Of a DNA stretch of 64,000 nucleotides, positions 1 to 7,793 are shown piece after piece. This stretch comes from Verrucomicrobiales bacterium. Lineage in GTDB: Bacteria; Verrucomicrobiota; Verrucomicrobiia; Limisphaerales; CAIMTB01. Where the stretch lies: positions 1 through 64,000 of the forward strand of contig JAEUHG010000221.1 in assembly GCA_016795425.1 (NCBI GenBank), in the 5' to 3' direction. The position numbers were made by a program, and so were the translations under genes. Positions within the stretch are counted from its first letter, which is position 1. Each line of letters begins with the position of its first letter. The notes beneath the pieces are model-generated. The model ran no database searches. It was not told the DNA's origin and saw nothing but the letters and a program-made list of their open reading frames with translations.

Positions 1-1001
1 GTCAGCATCTCGTAGAACACGACGCCCAGCGAAAAAATGTCCGCGCGATGATCCACCGCCTGCGGATTCTCCACCTGCTCCGGCGCCATGTAATGCGGCG
101 TGCCCATGCGCTGTCGAAGCTGGGTCAGAGTCGGATCCAACGATTCGCCTCCCACCAGTTTCGCGATGCCAAAGTCAGCGATTTTCACCCGCCCTTCCCG
201 GTCCAGGAGAATGTTCCCGGGCTTGATGTCGCGATGCACCACGCCATTGGCGTGGGCGTATTGCAGGGCGTCGCAAATAGCCGGCACGATGCGCAATGCT
301 TCCTCGGCGGAAAGCTTCCGTTGTTGCAGCACCCGGCGAAGATCCGCGCCATCCACATATTCCATCACCAGATAGAAGTACCCCGCCGTCTCGCCAAACT
401 CGTACACCCCCACAATGTTCGGATGACTCAACCGCGCCAGCGCCCGCGCCTCCCGTTGGAATCGTTCGGCGAATGCCGGGTCGCGCGCCGCATCCTGGGG
501 CAGCACCTTCAACGCCACCCACCGGTCCAAGGCCCGTTGCCGCGCCTTGTACACCATGCCCATGCCGCCTTGGCCCAGGATTTCGAGGATCTCCAAAGAC
601 GGAAAATGTCCGGCCAACTCGGTGACGCTCGGGGCTTTCACCTCCGGCTTCGCCGCCGGGGACGAACCCTCCCCCGCCTGTGTTCCCATACCCACCTCCA
701 TCAGGCACTTTGGACACAATCCACGCGCCGCGGAACCCGCTGCCAATGGGCCGCCGCAGCGCGGACAGTCTGTGCTTGGCGATTGCGATGGCGATGGCGA
801 TGGCGATACCGAGGCAGAGGCGGAGGCGGATTCAACCGGGGGTGACGCGGCGGGGCCCCGCGCCACCTCGGCGCCACGAGTCTCGACGGCCGGTGCGGGT
901 CTGCGAACCGCCCGAACGACCAAAATCACCACCACCACAATGACCGCGGGGACAACGATCAGCGCGATCAGAAGTAAGACGATCTCAGGGAGCCCAATCA
1001 T
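1..1001 (-). CDS. Membrane-anchored serine/threonine protein kinase (3' part outside window)
   Basis: Reading leftward from an ATG at 1001, the frame stays open to the window edge, so the C-terminus is missing. Residues 1-30 form a hydrophobic membrane segment (MIGLPEIVLLLIALIVV...). A Ser/Pro-rich linker follows, then a zinc-ribbon-like pair CPRCGGPL and GLCPKCL. The Hanks-type kinase domain has a glycine loop GQGGMGMVYKA, the ATP-binding Lys in VALKVL (about K165), the catalytic loop HRDIKPGNILL (Asp about 258), the DFG motif (KIADFGIAKL) and YMAPEQ. All catalytic elements are present, so an active cytoplasmic kinase tethered to the membrane is expected. The ECF sigma factor about 200 bp upstream on the same strand suggests a kinase/sigma regulatory pair, a common arrangement in Verrucomicrobiota and Planctomycetota. 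Its substrate cannot be read from the sequence. Confidence 0.93.
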   Translation of the reverse strand, partial: MIGLPEIVLLLIALIVVPAVIVVVVILVVRAVRRPAPAVETRGAEVARGPAASPPVESASASASVSPSPSPSQSPSTDCPRCGGPLAAGSAARGLCPKCLMEVGMGTQAGEGSSPAAKPEVKAPSVTELAGHFPSLEILEILGQGGMGMVYKARQRALDRWVALKVLPQDAARDPAFAERFQREARALARLSHPNIVGVYEFGETAGYFYLVMEYVDGADLRRVLQQRKLSAEEALRIVPAICDALQYAHANGVVHRDIKPGNILLDREGRVKIADFGIAKLVGGESLDPTLTQLRQRMGTPHYMAPEQVENPQAVDHRADIFSLGVVFYEML

Positions 1002-1201
1002 GTCGGCAGGTTCTCTTGAAGTTTAGGTGAATCTTCCCATCGCGCCCAGTTTCGCCATCCACCAGGCATCACAGGCTACATAAGCGTGCCGCGCCGGAGG
1101 TTACAGCCGACGCGAACCGCGCTGACTTCCCCGCGGACCCGGTACGGCGATTTGAGCCATCGCCATCCGCAAATGCCGTCGCACGACCGGGATGTCAGCC
1201 C

Positions 1202-1993
1202 TCAACTTCCCAAGGCCGCAAAGAGATCCTGCAACTCGGCGTCCACCTGCCCCGGATCAGTGACGGTCTGCGCAATCTCCTCACGCAAGAGGTCTCGGTA
1301 CCGCTGGCGCAGCCGATGGACCGCAACCTTCACCGCGCCCTCCGTCATCTCCAACCGCTCCGCCATCACTGCGTAGGGCACTGAGGCGCGATCCGACATC
1401 AGCGTCTCCCGCAATTGTGCCCAAAGGACCAGCTTTCCGGACGTCGCAAATTCCCCCTGCAATCGCGACAACACCCGATCTAACAGCGTCAATGCCCATT
1501 GCCGATCATACCATCGCTCGGGTCCGGGTTGGGAGGCATCCGCCAATCCAGCGAGAACGTCACAGTCCTCCGCGGACATCGATACGAACTCCACCGCACC
1601 CCCGCGCTTCAACGTCCGTGCCCGATCCCATTCGTTCGCCATGAAATGCTTCAACGACGCCAACAGAAACGACCGAAACCGGCCCTTCGCCGGATCCACA
1701 CGCTCCAGACTGCCGCTGTTGAGAAGCTGGCCGAAAAACGACTGTGCCAGGTCCTGTGCGTCGTGCGGCGTGTTGCCTACCCGACGAAGGTAGGCGTAGA
1801 TCGGACGCCAATAAATCCGGCATAGTTCCTCCAAAGCCCGCTTCGAATACTCCGTGTCGGCTCCACCCGCCTCCATGACCACTGTCCAATGCGTCGTGGC
1901 AAACGGCGCGCCTGTGGCCCGCCCAACCCCCGGATCGTTTCGAGGCGTGGCACCGGCTGTGGATGTCGAGTCCGTGGGCACTTTCGAGCTCAT
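1202..1993 (-). CDS. ECF-type RNA polymerase sigma factor
   Basis: This 263-aa protein has the opening typical of PVC-group ECF factors (FATTHWTVVMEA), then sigma-2 at about residues 45-115 (YWRPIYAYLRRVG, DAQDLAQSFFGQLL, GRFRSFLLASLKHF) and a sigma-4 helix-turn-helix at about 185-240 (YAVMAERLEMTEGAVKVAVHRLRQRYRDLL). It should direct RNA polymerase to a dedicated promoter set. No anti-sigma factor lies beside it. Instead a membrane Ser/Thr kinase follows on the same strand, so control by phosphorylation is plausible but inferred. It is somewhat longer than a minimal ECF factor (about 190 aa), because of its N-terminal 30 residues and a long sigma2-sigma4 linker. Confidence 0.92.
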   Translation of the reverse strand: MSSKVPTDSTSTAGATPRNDPGVGRATGAPFATTHWTVVMEAGGADTEYSKRALEELCRIYWRPIYAYLRRVGNTPHDAQDLAQSFFGQLLNSGSLERVDPAKGRFRSFLLASLKHFMANEWDRARTLKRGGAVEFVSMSAEDCDVLAGLADASQPGPERWYDRQWALTLLDRVLSRLQGEFATSGKLVLWAQLRETLMSDRASVPYAVMAERLEMTEGAVKVAVHRLRQRYRDLLREEIAQTVTDPGQVDAELQDLFAALGS

Positions 1994-2057
1994 CGAGAGG
2001 AAAGCCTTCTATAGCCCGGAAACGTTTGGGGCGTTGATCCGCATCGATGGCGGCATT

Positions 2058-2158
2058 GCCCTGTCGCAGCGCAACAGGGCCTACCTGATTTGGAAATGGC
2101 CCCAGTCAGGTCGCTCTCCTCGCGCTGCGAGGAGGTGGGCTGGGTTGGCAGATTCATG
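2058..2158. repeat. REP-like double-hairpin element, copy 1
   Basis: Two short palindromes flank a weaker central stem. Hairpin 1 (2058-2080) pairs GCCCTGTCGC with GCAACAGGGC around an AGC loop, with one mismatch. Hairpin 2 (2116-2134) pairs CTCCTCGC with GCGAGGAG around a GCT loop. Between them ACCTG pairs with CAGGT. The element ends in a conserved GGGCTGGG...TTCATG tail. The same layout recurs at 53981-54082 with different stem bases that still pair. It lies between the 3' end of the alpha/beta hydrolase gene and the 5' end of the sigma-factor gene. Confidence 0.8.
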
Positions 2159-2179
2159 GGGAGCGTGGGGCTCAAGCAT

Positions 2180-3043
2180 TCAGCGCCGGGATGCCCGTTG
2201 GTCCAGAAAGGTCTCCACGGCACGGTTGAATTCGTCAGCCTTCTCCACAAACAGGGCATGACCCACGCCTTCCATCCGCACCACTTCGACTTTCGGTGCT
2301 CGTTCTTTAAGCCGCGCGGCTTCTCGATCCAGCATAGTCTGGTGAACAAACAACACCGGAAGCGTCAGCCCCTCCAGAATCGGCATCCGGTTCAAGGGTG
2401 CAGCCGTCGCCTGCAGGGTGAAAGCCGCCGGAGCCGGCGTGCGATCAATGTCGGAGCGCAGACGCGTCACCCACTCCGTCGGTGGCGATTCGTGAAAGAA
2501 CATCTTGAAGAAGCCGTCCATGAAGGCCGACCGGTTGGTCAGAATCCCGCTCAGCCAGGCCTGCCGACCCAACAAACTTTCCTTGGTCGGATCCTGCCCC
2601 AAGAAGCCGTCCACCAACACCAATGCGCGAAGGTTGCCAGCTCCGTTCTGCTCGATGTACCCCAACGCCTCGCCCACTGCCATCGACCACGCGACCAGTA
2701 CCACTCGATCAAGCTGCAAATGGGCCAACAGCTCGACGATATCCCGCGAGCGCCGTGCGGGCGTCAAGTCAGCCGCACCGCGATCGGATTCACCCTGCGC
2801 CCGCGGATCCAATGCGACGACGTGATAGGATTCCTGGAAATAGGTGATCTGCTTCTCCCAAATCCACGCCGGACACATCCACCCGGGAACAAAAACCAGC
2901 GCCGGCCGATCGGGGCGACCTGACTCCAGATAACTCAGGCGCACGCCATCCGAAGCCGTGAACTCGCCGCGCCCAGCAGTGGCGCACAGACTCGCCATCA
3001 TCGCTGCCCCAAACAACCCCAGCCTCAAGATCCCGCCTCTCAT
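2180..3043 (-). CDS. Exported alpha/beta-fold hydrolase
   Basis: This 287-aa protein has a probable signal peptide (residues 1-24, LRLGLFGAAMMASLCATAG) and an alpha/beta-hydrolase fold of the haloperoxidase/esterase type. The oxyanion region is FVPGWMCPAW, followed by ALDPRAQGESD. The nucleophile elbow is VAWSMA with Ser120. A late-strand Asp sits at about 239 and the catalytic His262 in GVGHALFVEKADEF. The usual G-x-S-x-G elbow is altered to A-W-S-M-A, with both glycines replaced by alanine, but the triad is otherwise complete. The substrate is unknown; a small ester or similar compound in the periplasm is the most that can be inferred. It is separated from the downstream sigma gene by the REP-like element. 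Confidence 0.85.
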   Translation of the reverse strand: MRGGILRLGLFGAAMMASLCATAGRGEFTASDGVRLSYLESGRPDRPALVFVPGWMCPAWIWEKQITYFQESYHVVALDPRAQGESDRGAADLTPARRSRDIVELLAHLQLDRVVLVAWSMAVGEALGYIEQNGAGNLRALVLVDGFLGQDPTKESLLGRQAWLSGILTNRSAFMDGFFKMFFHESPPTEWVTRLRSDIDRTPAPAAFTLQATAAPLNRMPILEGLTLPVLFVHQTMLDREAARLKERAPKVEVVRMEGVGHALFVEKADEFNRAVETFLDQRASRR

Positions 3044-3074
3044 AGGGTCAGCCCAGCAGAGTCGCCCGCCGGCG

Positions 3075-3635
3075 TCAGTCCAATTCCCGCTCCATCACCA
3101 TGTCACACCGGCAGACGCAAGGATTGCCTGGACGCACCACGAATCCATGCCGCTGATACAAGGCCACCGCTTCACGAAGCACCGAGGCGGTTTCCAAAGT
3201 CATCCGGCGAAAACCACGACGCCGGGCCTCCGCCATCGATTGAAGCAGCAGTGCCCTGCCCAAGCCCCGCCCCCGATGCTCCTTCGACAGGTACATCTTC
3301 CGAAGCTCGACCACCCCGGGTGCGACCGGGTGCAAGCCAGCGGTCCCCACGACGATTCCCCGTGGATCCGTCAGGACGGCAAACCATCCACCCAACGCAA
3401 AGTAGTGCCGGTTCACGTCCGACAAATCGGCATCCACTCCGTTCGGGTCAGGGCGAAGGCCGTATTCCTGAAGAATCCCGAACACCAGCGCTCTCACGGC
3501 GGCCCCGTCCGATGCGGCGGCCAACCGTAACACATAGCCCTCGGGTAAGAGGACGTCGTCGCCCGCTCCAGGAACGCCACCCGATACGTCAAGGGGCCTG
3601 TTTTCCAAGGGATTCCGCTGGGCCGGTAACTTCAA
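3075..3635 (-). CDS. GNAT-family N-acetyltransferase
   Basis: The protein carries the acetyl-CoA-binding core of the GNAT fold: RKMYLSKEHRGRGLGRALL (motif A, with the R-G-R-G-L-G pyrophosphate loop) followed by ETASVLREAVALYQRHGF (motif B). I chose a TTG start at 3635, giving 186 aa, because GGGAGGG lies five bases upstream of it. A longer frame from 3701 would also open with TTG but would overlap the dehydratase gene. With this start the gene begins 22 nt after the stop of the leuC-type gene on the same strand, so the two are probably cotranscribed. The acceptor cannot be identified. The C-terminal CVCRCDMVMERELD is Cys-rich, which is unusual for the family. Confidence 0.85.
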   Translation of the reverse strand: MKLPAQRNPLENRPLDVSGGVPGAGDDVLLPEGYVLRLAAASDGAAVRALVFGILQEYGLRPDPNGVDADLSDVNRHYFALGGWFAVLTDPRGIVVGTAGLHPVAPGVVELRKMYLSKEHRGRGLGRALLLQSMAEARRRGFRRMTLETASVLREAVALYQRHGFVVRPGNPCVCRCDMVMERELD

Positions 3636-3657
3636 AGCATCCCTCCCGCGTCCCGCC

Positions 3658-5031
3658 TCAATTCGCAGGGAATTCCCGCGGATCCACGATCTTCCCAGCA
3701 ATGGCGCTCGCCGCCACCGTCGCCGGGCTCGCCAAGAACACCTGCGATTCCTTGTGCCCCATGCGACCGGGGAAATTCCGGTTCGTCGCGCTGATGCACT
3801 TCAGTGGCGTGTTCATGCGCCCAAACGTATCCACTGGCCCCCCCAAACAGGCGGCGCAACCGGCGTTCTCGGTCATTTGGACGCCTGCATCCACCAGTAT
3901 GTCCCAAATCGTGCGATCACCCCACCGCGTCGATTGAAGGTCATGAACGATCTCTGGGGTCGCCGGGACGCCGAAAGTATCGATCGATACGTGTCGGCCC
4001 CGCAGCACGCGTGCGAACTCAACAAAGTCGCTCGTCTTGCCGCCCGTGCAGGATCCCAAATAAGCCCGGTCCAGCTTCACATGCCCCAGCTCCTTCGCCG
4101 GCTTTCGTTGTCCCGGATCCGGATGGCACGCAACGGTTGGCTCGAGCTGATCCAGGTTCACCACGGTCTCGTACACGAATTTTTGGTCACGATCGGGTTC
4201 CACTGGATCGTACGACTGCCGGGTCCCATTCAACCGCGTACGCCCCTCGACGAATTCCGCAGTGCGGGCGTCGAACGGAAAAATCGCATTCTTTCCGCCT
4301 GCCTCGATGGCCATGTTGGCGATGGTCATGCGGTCGTCCATCGACAGACTGGCCACTCCAGGGCCGTCGAATTGCATGGCGCGATAAGTGGCGCCGTCGA
4401 AGCCAATCTCCCCAATCACGTGCAGAATGATGTCCTTGGCCATGACCCCGGGTTGCATGCGGCCTTCGAGACGGAACCGCATCGTCTCCGGCACCTTGAT
4501 GAGCAGTTTCCCGGTGCCCATCACGAAACCCGCGTCCGTGTTGCCGATGCCGGTCGCAAACTCGTTGAAAGCCCCCGCCATGCAGGTGTGCGAGTCGGTA
4601 CCGAACAATACCTCGCCCGGCCGGGTATGCCCCTTCTGCGGCAATGCGGCATGACAAACACCAGCATACTGGCTGCCATACTGGCGCTTCAGGACGCCCT
4701 TGGTCGTGTCGAATTTCCACGTCCCCTTGGGGTCGTCGATGACGTCGTAGAAGTACGGCAAACCCTGTTCCCGCGCGAACTCGCGCAGAATATCCACGTT
4801 CCGGTTTGATTTCGAATCGGCCGTGAAAATGTAGTGGTCGGGAATGATGACCACTCTCTCGCGATCCCAAACCTTCGCCTGGGCGCCAAATTCACGCTTG
4901 AAAACTCCAATCGTCCCCGGACCGCACACGTCGTGCGTCATGAGGACATCGGCCTTTACCCAAATGTTGTCGCCGGCCTGGACGGAGGCCTTCCCCGCCG
5001 CGCGGGCCAGCAGTTTTTCGGTCAATGTCAT
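3658..5031 (-). CDS. leuC: 3-isopropylmalate dehydratase large subunit / homoaconitase-type (LeuC)
   Basis: A 457-aa aconitase-superfamily protein. It would interconvert 2- and 3-isopropylmalate (leucine biosynthesis) or homocitrate and homoisocitrate through a [4Fe-4S] cluster. The three cluster cysteines are visible as C328 in LGSCTGGKTSDF and C392/C395 in GCAACLGG. FGTDSHTCMAGAFNEFATG and IPDHYIFTADSK are further family blocks. The overall pattern resembles the short archaeal-type LeuC2/HacA branch, so the exact substrate is uncertain. I start at MTLTEKLLARAAGK (5031) because that is where family similarity begins; an upstream extension to 5148 is possible. No small subunit (LeuD) gene is adjacent, so the partner must be elsewhere. 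The GNAT gene follows closely. Confidence 0.9.
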   Translation of the reverse strand: MTLTEKLLARAAGKASVQAGDNIWVKADVLMTHDVCGPGTIGVFKREFGAQAKVWDRERVVIIPDHYIFTADSKSNRNVDILREFAREQGLPYFYDVIDDPKGTWKFDTTKGVLKRQYGSQYAGVCHAALPQKGHTRPGEVLFGTDSHTCMAGAFNEFATGIGNTDAGFVMGTGKLLIKVPETMRFRLEGRMQPGVMAKDIILHVIGEIGFDGATYRAMQFDGPGVASLSMDDRMTIANMAIEAGGKNAIFPFDARTAEFVEGRTRLNGTRQSYDPVEPDRDQKFVYETVVNLDQLEPTVACHPDPGQRKPAKELGHVKLDRAYLGSCTGGKTSDFVEFARVLRGRHVSIDTFGVPATPEIVHDLQSTRWGDRTIWDILVDAGVQMTENAGCAACLGGPVDTFGRMNTPLKCISATNRNFPGRMGHKESQVFLASPATVAASAIAGKIVDPREFPAN

Positions 5032-5146
5032 GTGCAACCGCGCGTAGCTTGGCGCCAATGTCCGCCCGGTGCAACGGCGAGTTCTTTCCCCCATTTTCCT
5101 TTGCGCCCCACCCTTCCCGTTTGGCTCACTGCCCCAACACGTGGCC

Positions 5147-7093
5147 ATGATCCTTTACCAACTTCGCCGCCTGGCCGTCCTGGCCTTTGTCGCGCGGCTC
5201 GCCTGGACGCCATCGGCGGACGCCGAACCGCCCCCAGTAGCGGCTCGCGCCCTCCTGTTTCGCCCCGCATCCCACGGACCGCCAATGGTCTCTCCCGACG
5301 GCACCCAGATCGCCTGGGTCGCCGTCACCAACGGACTTCCCCAACTGTGGGTCCGCGACCTCACCAACGCCGCGGCGCGCCCACTCCTGCCCGACCCGAG
5401 GGGTTCGATGTTGCAGCCGACCTGGCAATCCGATGGCGAAGCCATTCTTTACCTTCAAGACAGCGACGGCCTCGGTTCCCTGCACCTCATGCAGTACCAC
5501 GTCGCCTCCGGAAATCTCCGCGATCTCACACCGTTCGTCGGCGTCCAAGCGCGTCTCGTTGCCAATCACCCGAAGCAACTCGACCATTTGATCGTCGCGA
5601 TGAACCTGCGGGACCGTCGATTCTCGGATGCATATCGACTCGATGTCCGGACCGGCGGAATGATCCGTGAAGCCGAAAACACCGGCGAGATCATCGAGTG
5701 GTTCGCCGATAATAATCTCCGCCTCCAACTCGCGCAGCTTCGACTCCCCGATGGCACGCAAGCCTTGAGCACCCGCCCGGATGAGCGGTCCATCTGGAGA
5801 CCGGTTCTCCGGTTGGGGCCGGAGGATGTCCTGGGTCGCGTCGTCGGTTTTGGGCCGGCGAACACCAACGTGTGGTTGCTCACCAGCGTGCTCGCACCCA
5901 ATCAACGGCTTCTCGAGCTCCACTTGCCCTCCGGGAATGCCGCCGTCGTCGCTCAGGATCCGCGCTACGATGTCAGCACCGTTCTTCTGCACCCGATGTC
6001 CAATACCCTCGACGCCGTCCAATTCGCTCGCGGCCGAGTCCAATGGCAACTCGCCAACACGAACCTCCTCCCGGACTTCGCCGCATTGAGGAAATTCCGC
6101 GAGGCCGATATCGACATCATCTCCAGGGACGCATCCGATGCGGTGTGGACAGTTAGCTTCGTCACCGACGCCGCGCCCGTCCTTTATGGACTCTACACCC
6201 GGGCGACTCGACAAGTCGTTGCCTTGCATTCGGAAACCCAGGTGCCCGCGGATTTTCAGGGAGCCCGAACGCAACTGTTGACTATTAAAGCCCGCGACGG
6301 ATTGACGCTGGAGGGTTACTTGACGCTCCCGCCTGGTGTGGAACCTAAATCCCTGCCGACCATCGTCCTCGTCCATGGAGGTCCCTGGTCGCGCGATTCC
6401 TGGGGATTTGATCCCGAAACCCAGTGGTTGGCCAATCGCGGCTACGCCGTCGTCCAGGTGAATTACCGAGGATCGACGGGTTACGGCAGAGACCACCTGA
6501 AGGCCGGCGACAAGGAATGGGGTGGCAAGATCCTGCTCGACCTCCTAGACGCCAAAGCCCACGTGGTGGAGAAGGGCGTTGCCGATCCCAAACGCGTCGC
6601 GATCATGGGCGCCGGATTCGGCGGGTACGCCGTCCTGGCCGCTCTCGCCCTGCACCCCGAAGCCTTCGCCGCTGGTGTCAGCCTTTCCGGCACTCCGGAC
6701 CTCCTTTCACTCCACACGGCGATCCCAGAAAAGGCACTCCAACTTCGGTCACTTCTGGAGCGCCGTATGGGACATCCTCAAGTCGACGCCGACCTGATCC
6801 AACGCCAGTCGCCGATAAGCCGGGCTGCCTTCATCAAATCTCCGCTCTTCATCGCCATTACCGGACACGACACTCAAGTGCCGGTGGATCTCATGGATCG
6901 ATTCGTCACCTCCATTCGCCGCGAAGGGCGTCCCGTCGACTACCTGTATTTCGGTGATGAACCCGGACGCCTACGGTCCGCCACCGCGCGCCGACGATTC
7001 CAAGCCGCGACCGAGGCATTTCTGGGAAAGTGGCTGGGTGGAAGAGTGGAACCGCCTGGACCTGGAGAGGACTTTCTCGCCCTGCGTCGTTAG
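5147..7093 (+). CDS. Exported S9-family (prolyl oligopeptidase-like) protein lacking catalytic Ser and His
   Basis: A 648-aa protein starting at MILYQLRRLAVL (5147), with a signal peptide ending near ADAEPPP. Residues about 35-385 form a WD40/TolB-like beta-propeller (PMVSPDGTQIAWV, LWVRDLTN). Residues about 390-640 form the alpha/beta-hydrolase domain of S9 peptidases (PTIVLVHGGPWSRDSWGF, GYAVVQVNYRGSTGYGRDH). The family nucleophile motif G-x-S-x-G-G-Y is here GAGFGGY, so Ser is replaced by Gly490. The catalytic Asp575 is kept (GHDTQVP). The usual DEGHGF is DEPGRL, so the His is absent. The fold appears intact with no frameshift, so this is probably a pseudoenzyme with a binding or scaffolding role rather than an active peptidase. 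It is transcribed divergently from leuC. Confidence 0.88.
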   Translation: MILYQLRRLAVLAFVARLAWTPSADAEPPPVAARALLFRPASHGPPMVSPDGTQIAWVAVTNGLPQLWVRDLTNAAARPLLPDPRGSMLQPTWQSDGEAILYLQDSDGLGSLHLMQYHVASGNLRDLTPFVGVQARLVANHPKQLDHLIVAMNLRDRRFSDAYRLDVRTGGMIREAENTGEIIEWFADNNLRLQLAQLRLPDGTQALSTRPDERSIWRPVLRLGPEDVLGRVVGFGPANTNVWLLTSVLAPNQRLLELHLPSGNAAVVAQDPRYDVSTVLLHPMSNTLDAVQFARGRVQWQLANTNLLPDFAALRKFREADIDIISRDASDAVWTVSFVTDAAPVLYGLYTRATRQVVALHSETQVPADFQGARTQLLTIKARDGLTLEGYLTLPPGVEPKSLPTIVLVHGGPWSRDSWGFDPETQWLANRGYAVVQVNYRGSTGYGRDHLKAGDKEWGGKILLDLLDAKAHVVEKGVADPKRVAIMGAGFGGYAVLAALALHPEAFAAGVSLSGTPDLLSLHTAIPEKALQLRSLLERRMGHPQVDADLIQRQSPISRAAFIKSPLFIAITGHDTQVPVDLMDRFVTSIRREGRPVDYLYFGDEPGRLRSATARRRFQAATEAFLGKWLGGRVEPPGPGEDFLALRR

Positions 7094-7452
7094 ACGCGAC
7101 GCCCCAACTCGGCGTTGGCCAAGGACCCGTTCAAGGGGGGCACCGTTGGAGAATCGAAGACCTCGGCGGCCCCTGCGATAGCGGGCCCGATACCGAGCTG
7201 CCCCTTAGTCGATACCCACCGACAATGCCGTCGATTTAGATGATTTATAAACAATTGATAATTCCTCTACTAGATAGCCGTTCAGGCGACAAATGACGGC
7301 AGGAGGAGGAGTCGTTGACTTCTCAGCATTGCGCACCCCGCGTCGTGCACCTCTGCCGCCATCAGCCGCTGGCTTGGCCGTCCATCAGTCATCGCACCAG
7401 ACTCTCGGTTTCGATTGGGATCCTTCCCGCACGCGGATTCTGGTGTCGAACT

Positions 7453-7468
7453 GGGGACCAGACCTATT
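7453..7468. repeat. Isolated copy of GGGGACCAGACCTATT motif
   Basis: GGGGACCAGACCTATT at this position matches the core of the two tandem copies about 70-100 bp downstream (GGACCAGACCTATTCTC). An isolated copy plus a tandem pair suggests a dispersed repeat family rather than chance. Confidence 0.6.
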
Positions 7469-7516
7469 GCTGAGCGTTGGCATGCCCGGTGTTGAGGGGA
7501 GGGCAGTACCGTGGAC

Positions 7517-7575
7517 GCAAACCCCGGACCAGACCTATTCTCCGGTTCAAACCCTGGACCAGACCTATTCTCGGC
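7517..7575. repeat. 30-bp tandem repeat (two copies) containing GGACCAGACCTATTCTC
   Basis: CAAACCCCGGACCAGACCTA and CAAACCCTGGACCAGACCTA begin two adjacent units exactly 30 bp apart. Both continue with TTCTC and differ at only a few positions. On the minus strand the unit reads GAATAGGTCTGGTCC. There are too few copies and no spacers, so this is not a CRISPR array. The motif resembles short repeats associated with IS200-like/RAYT transposases, but no such gene is in the window. Confidence 0.75.
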
Positions 7576-7763
7576 CCCCATCCGCGAGAATCGGTACGGA
7601 CCTTCTGGAGCATGAACGTGCGGGTCCCAGGGCAATCCATGGTGCCACTTCGGCAAGCCAGGATGCCGGCGGGACCAACGCGCTGAAGACCAGCCCCGTT
7701 GAACCCGCATCCGACCGCGGGCTCCTGAAACACCCGGGATTGATTTCAAAAAGTCGGCAAATC

Positions 7764-7786
7764 ATTTGTTGATTCATATACAAAAT
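7764..7786. promoter_or_regulatory. Possible MarR operator/promoter
   Basis: An AT-rich near-palindrome, ATTTGT-N10-ACAAAAT, lies immediately upstream of the MarR gene, the usual place for an autoregulatory MarR site. TTGTTG (7766-7771) and TGATAC (7788-7793), 16 bp apart, could serve as -35 and -10 boxes. That would put transcription start about 7 nt after TGATAC, close to the ATG at 7803. This is a visual prediction only. Confidence 0.4.
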
Positions 7787-7793
7787 GTGATAC

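Larger units (their letters stand above)
7094..7763. other. Long intergenic region with short repeats, no convincing gene
   Basis: I see no open frame with protein-like composition or a family motif here. The stretch at about 7225-7285 is AT-rich compared with its surroundings. The block CCGAGCTGCCCCTTAGTCG (about 7190-7210) loosely resembles GAGCGTGTCCCTTAGTCG at about 47978. Three copies of a GGACCAGACCTATT motif occupy 7453-7573. This looks like decayed mobile or REP-type sequence. Confidence 0.55.

Noticed and set aside
5126-6496. 456-codon minus-strand frame opposite the S9-family gene
   Set aside because: The plus strand carries a signal peptide, propeller and hydrolase blocks in a single frame; the minus-strand translation has no family features.
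7517-7575. Possible CRISPR-like repeat
   Set aside because: Only two directly adjacent 30-bp units, no spacers and no cas genes.
7282-7772. Open frames of about 155-160 codons on both strands in the 7.1-7.8 kb gap
   Set aside because: They run through the short DNA repeats (giving repeated DQTYS or NRSGPGF peptides) and show no protein family or signal.
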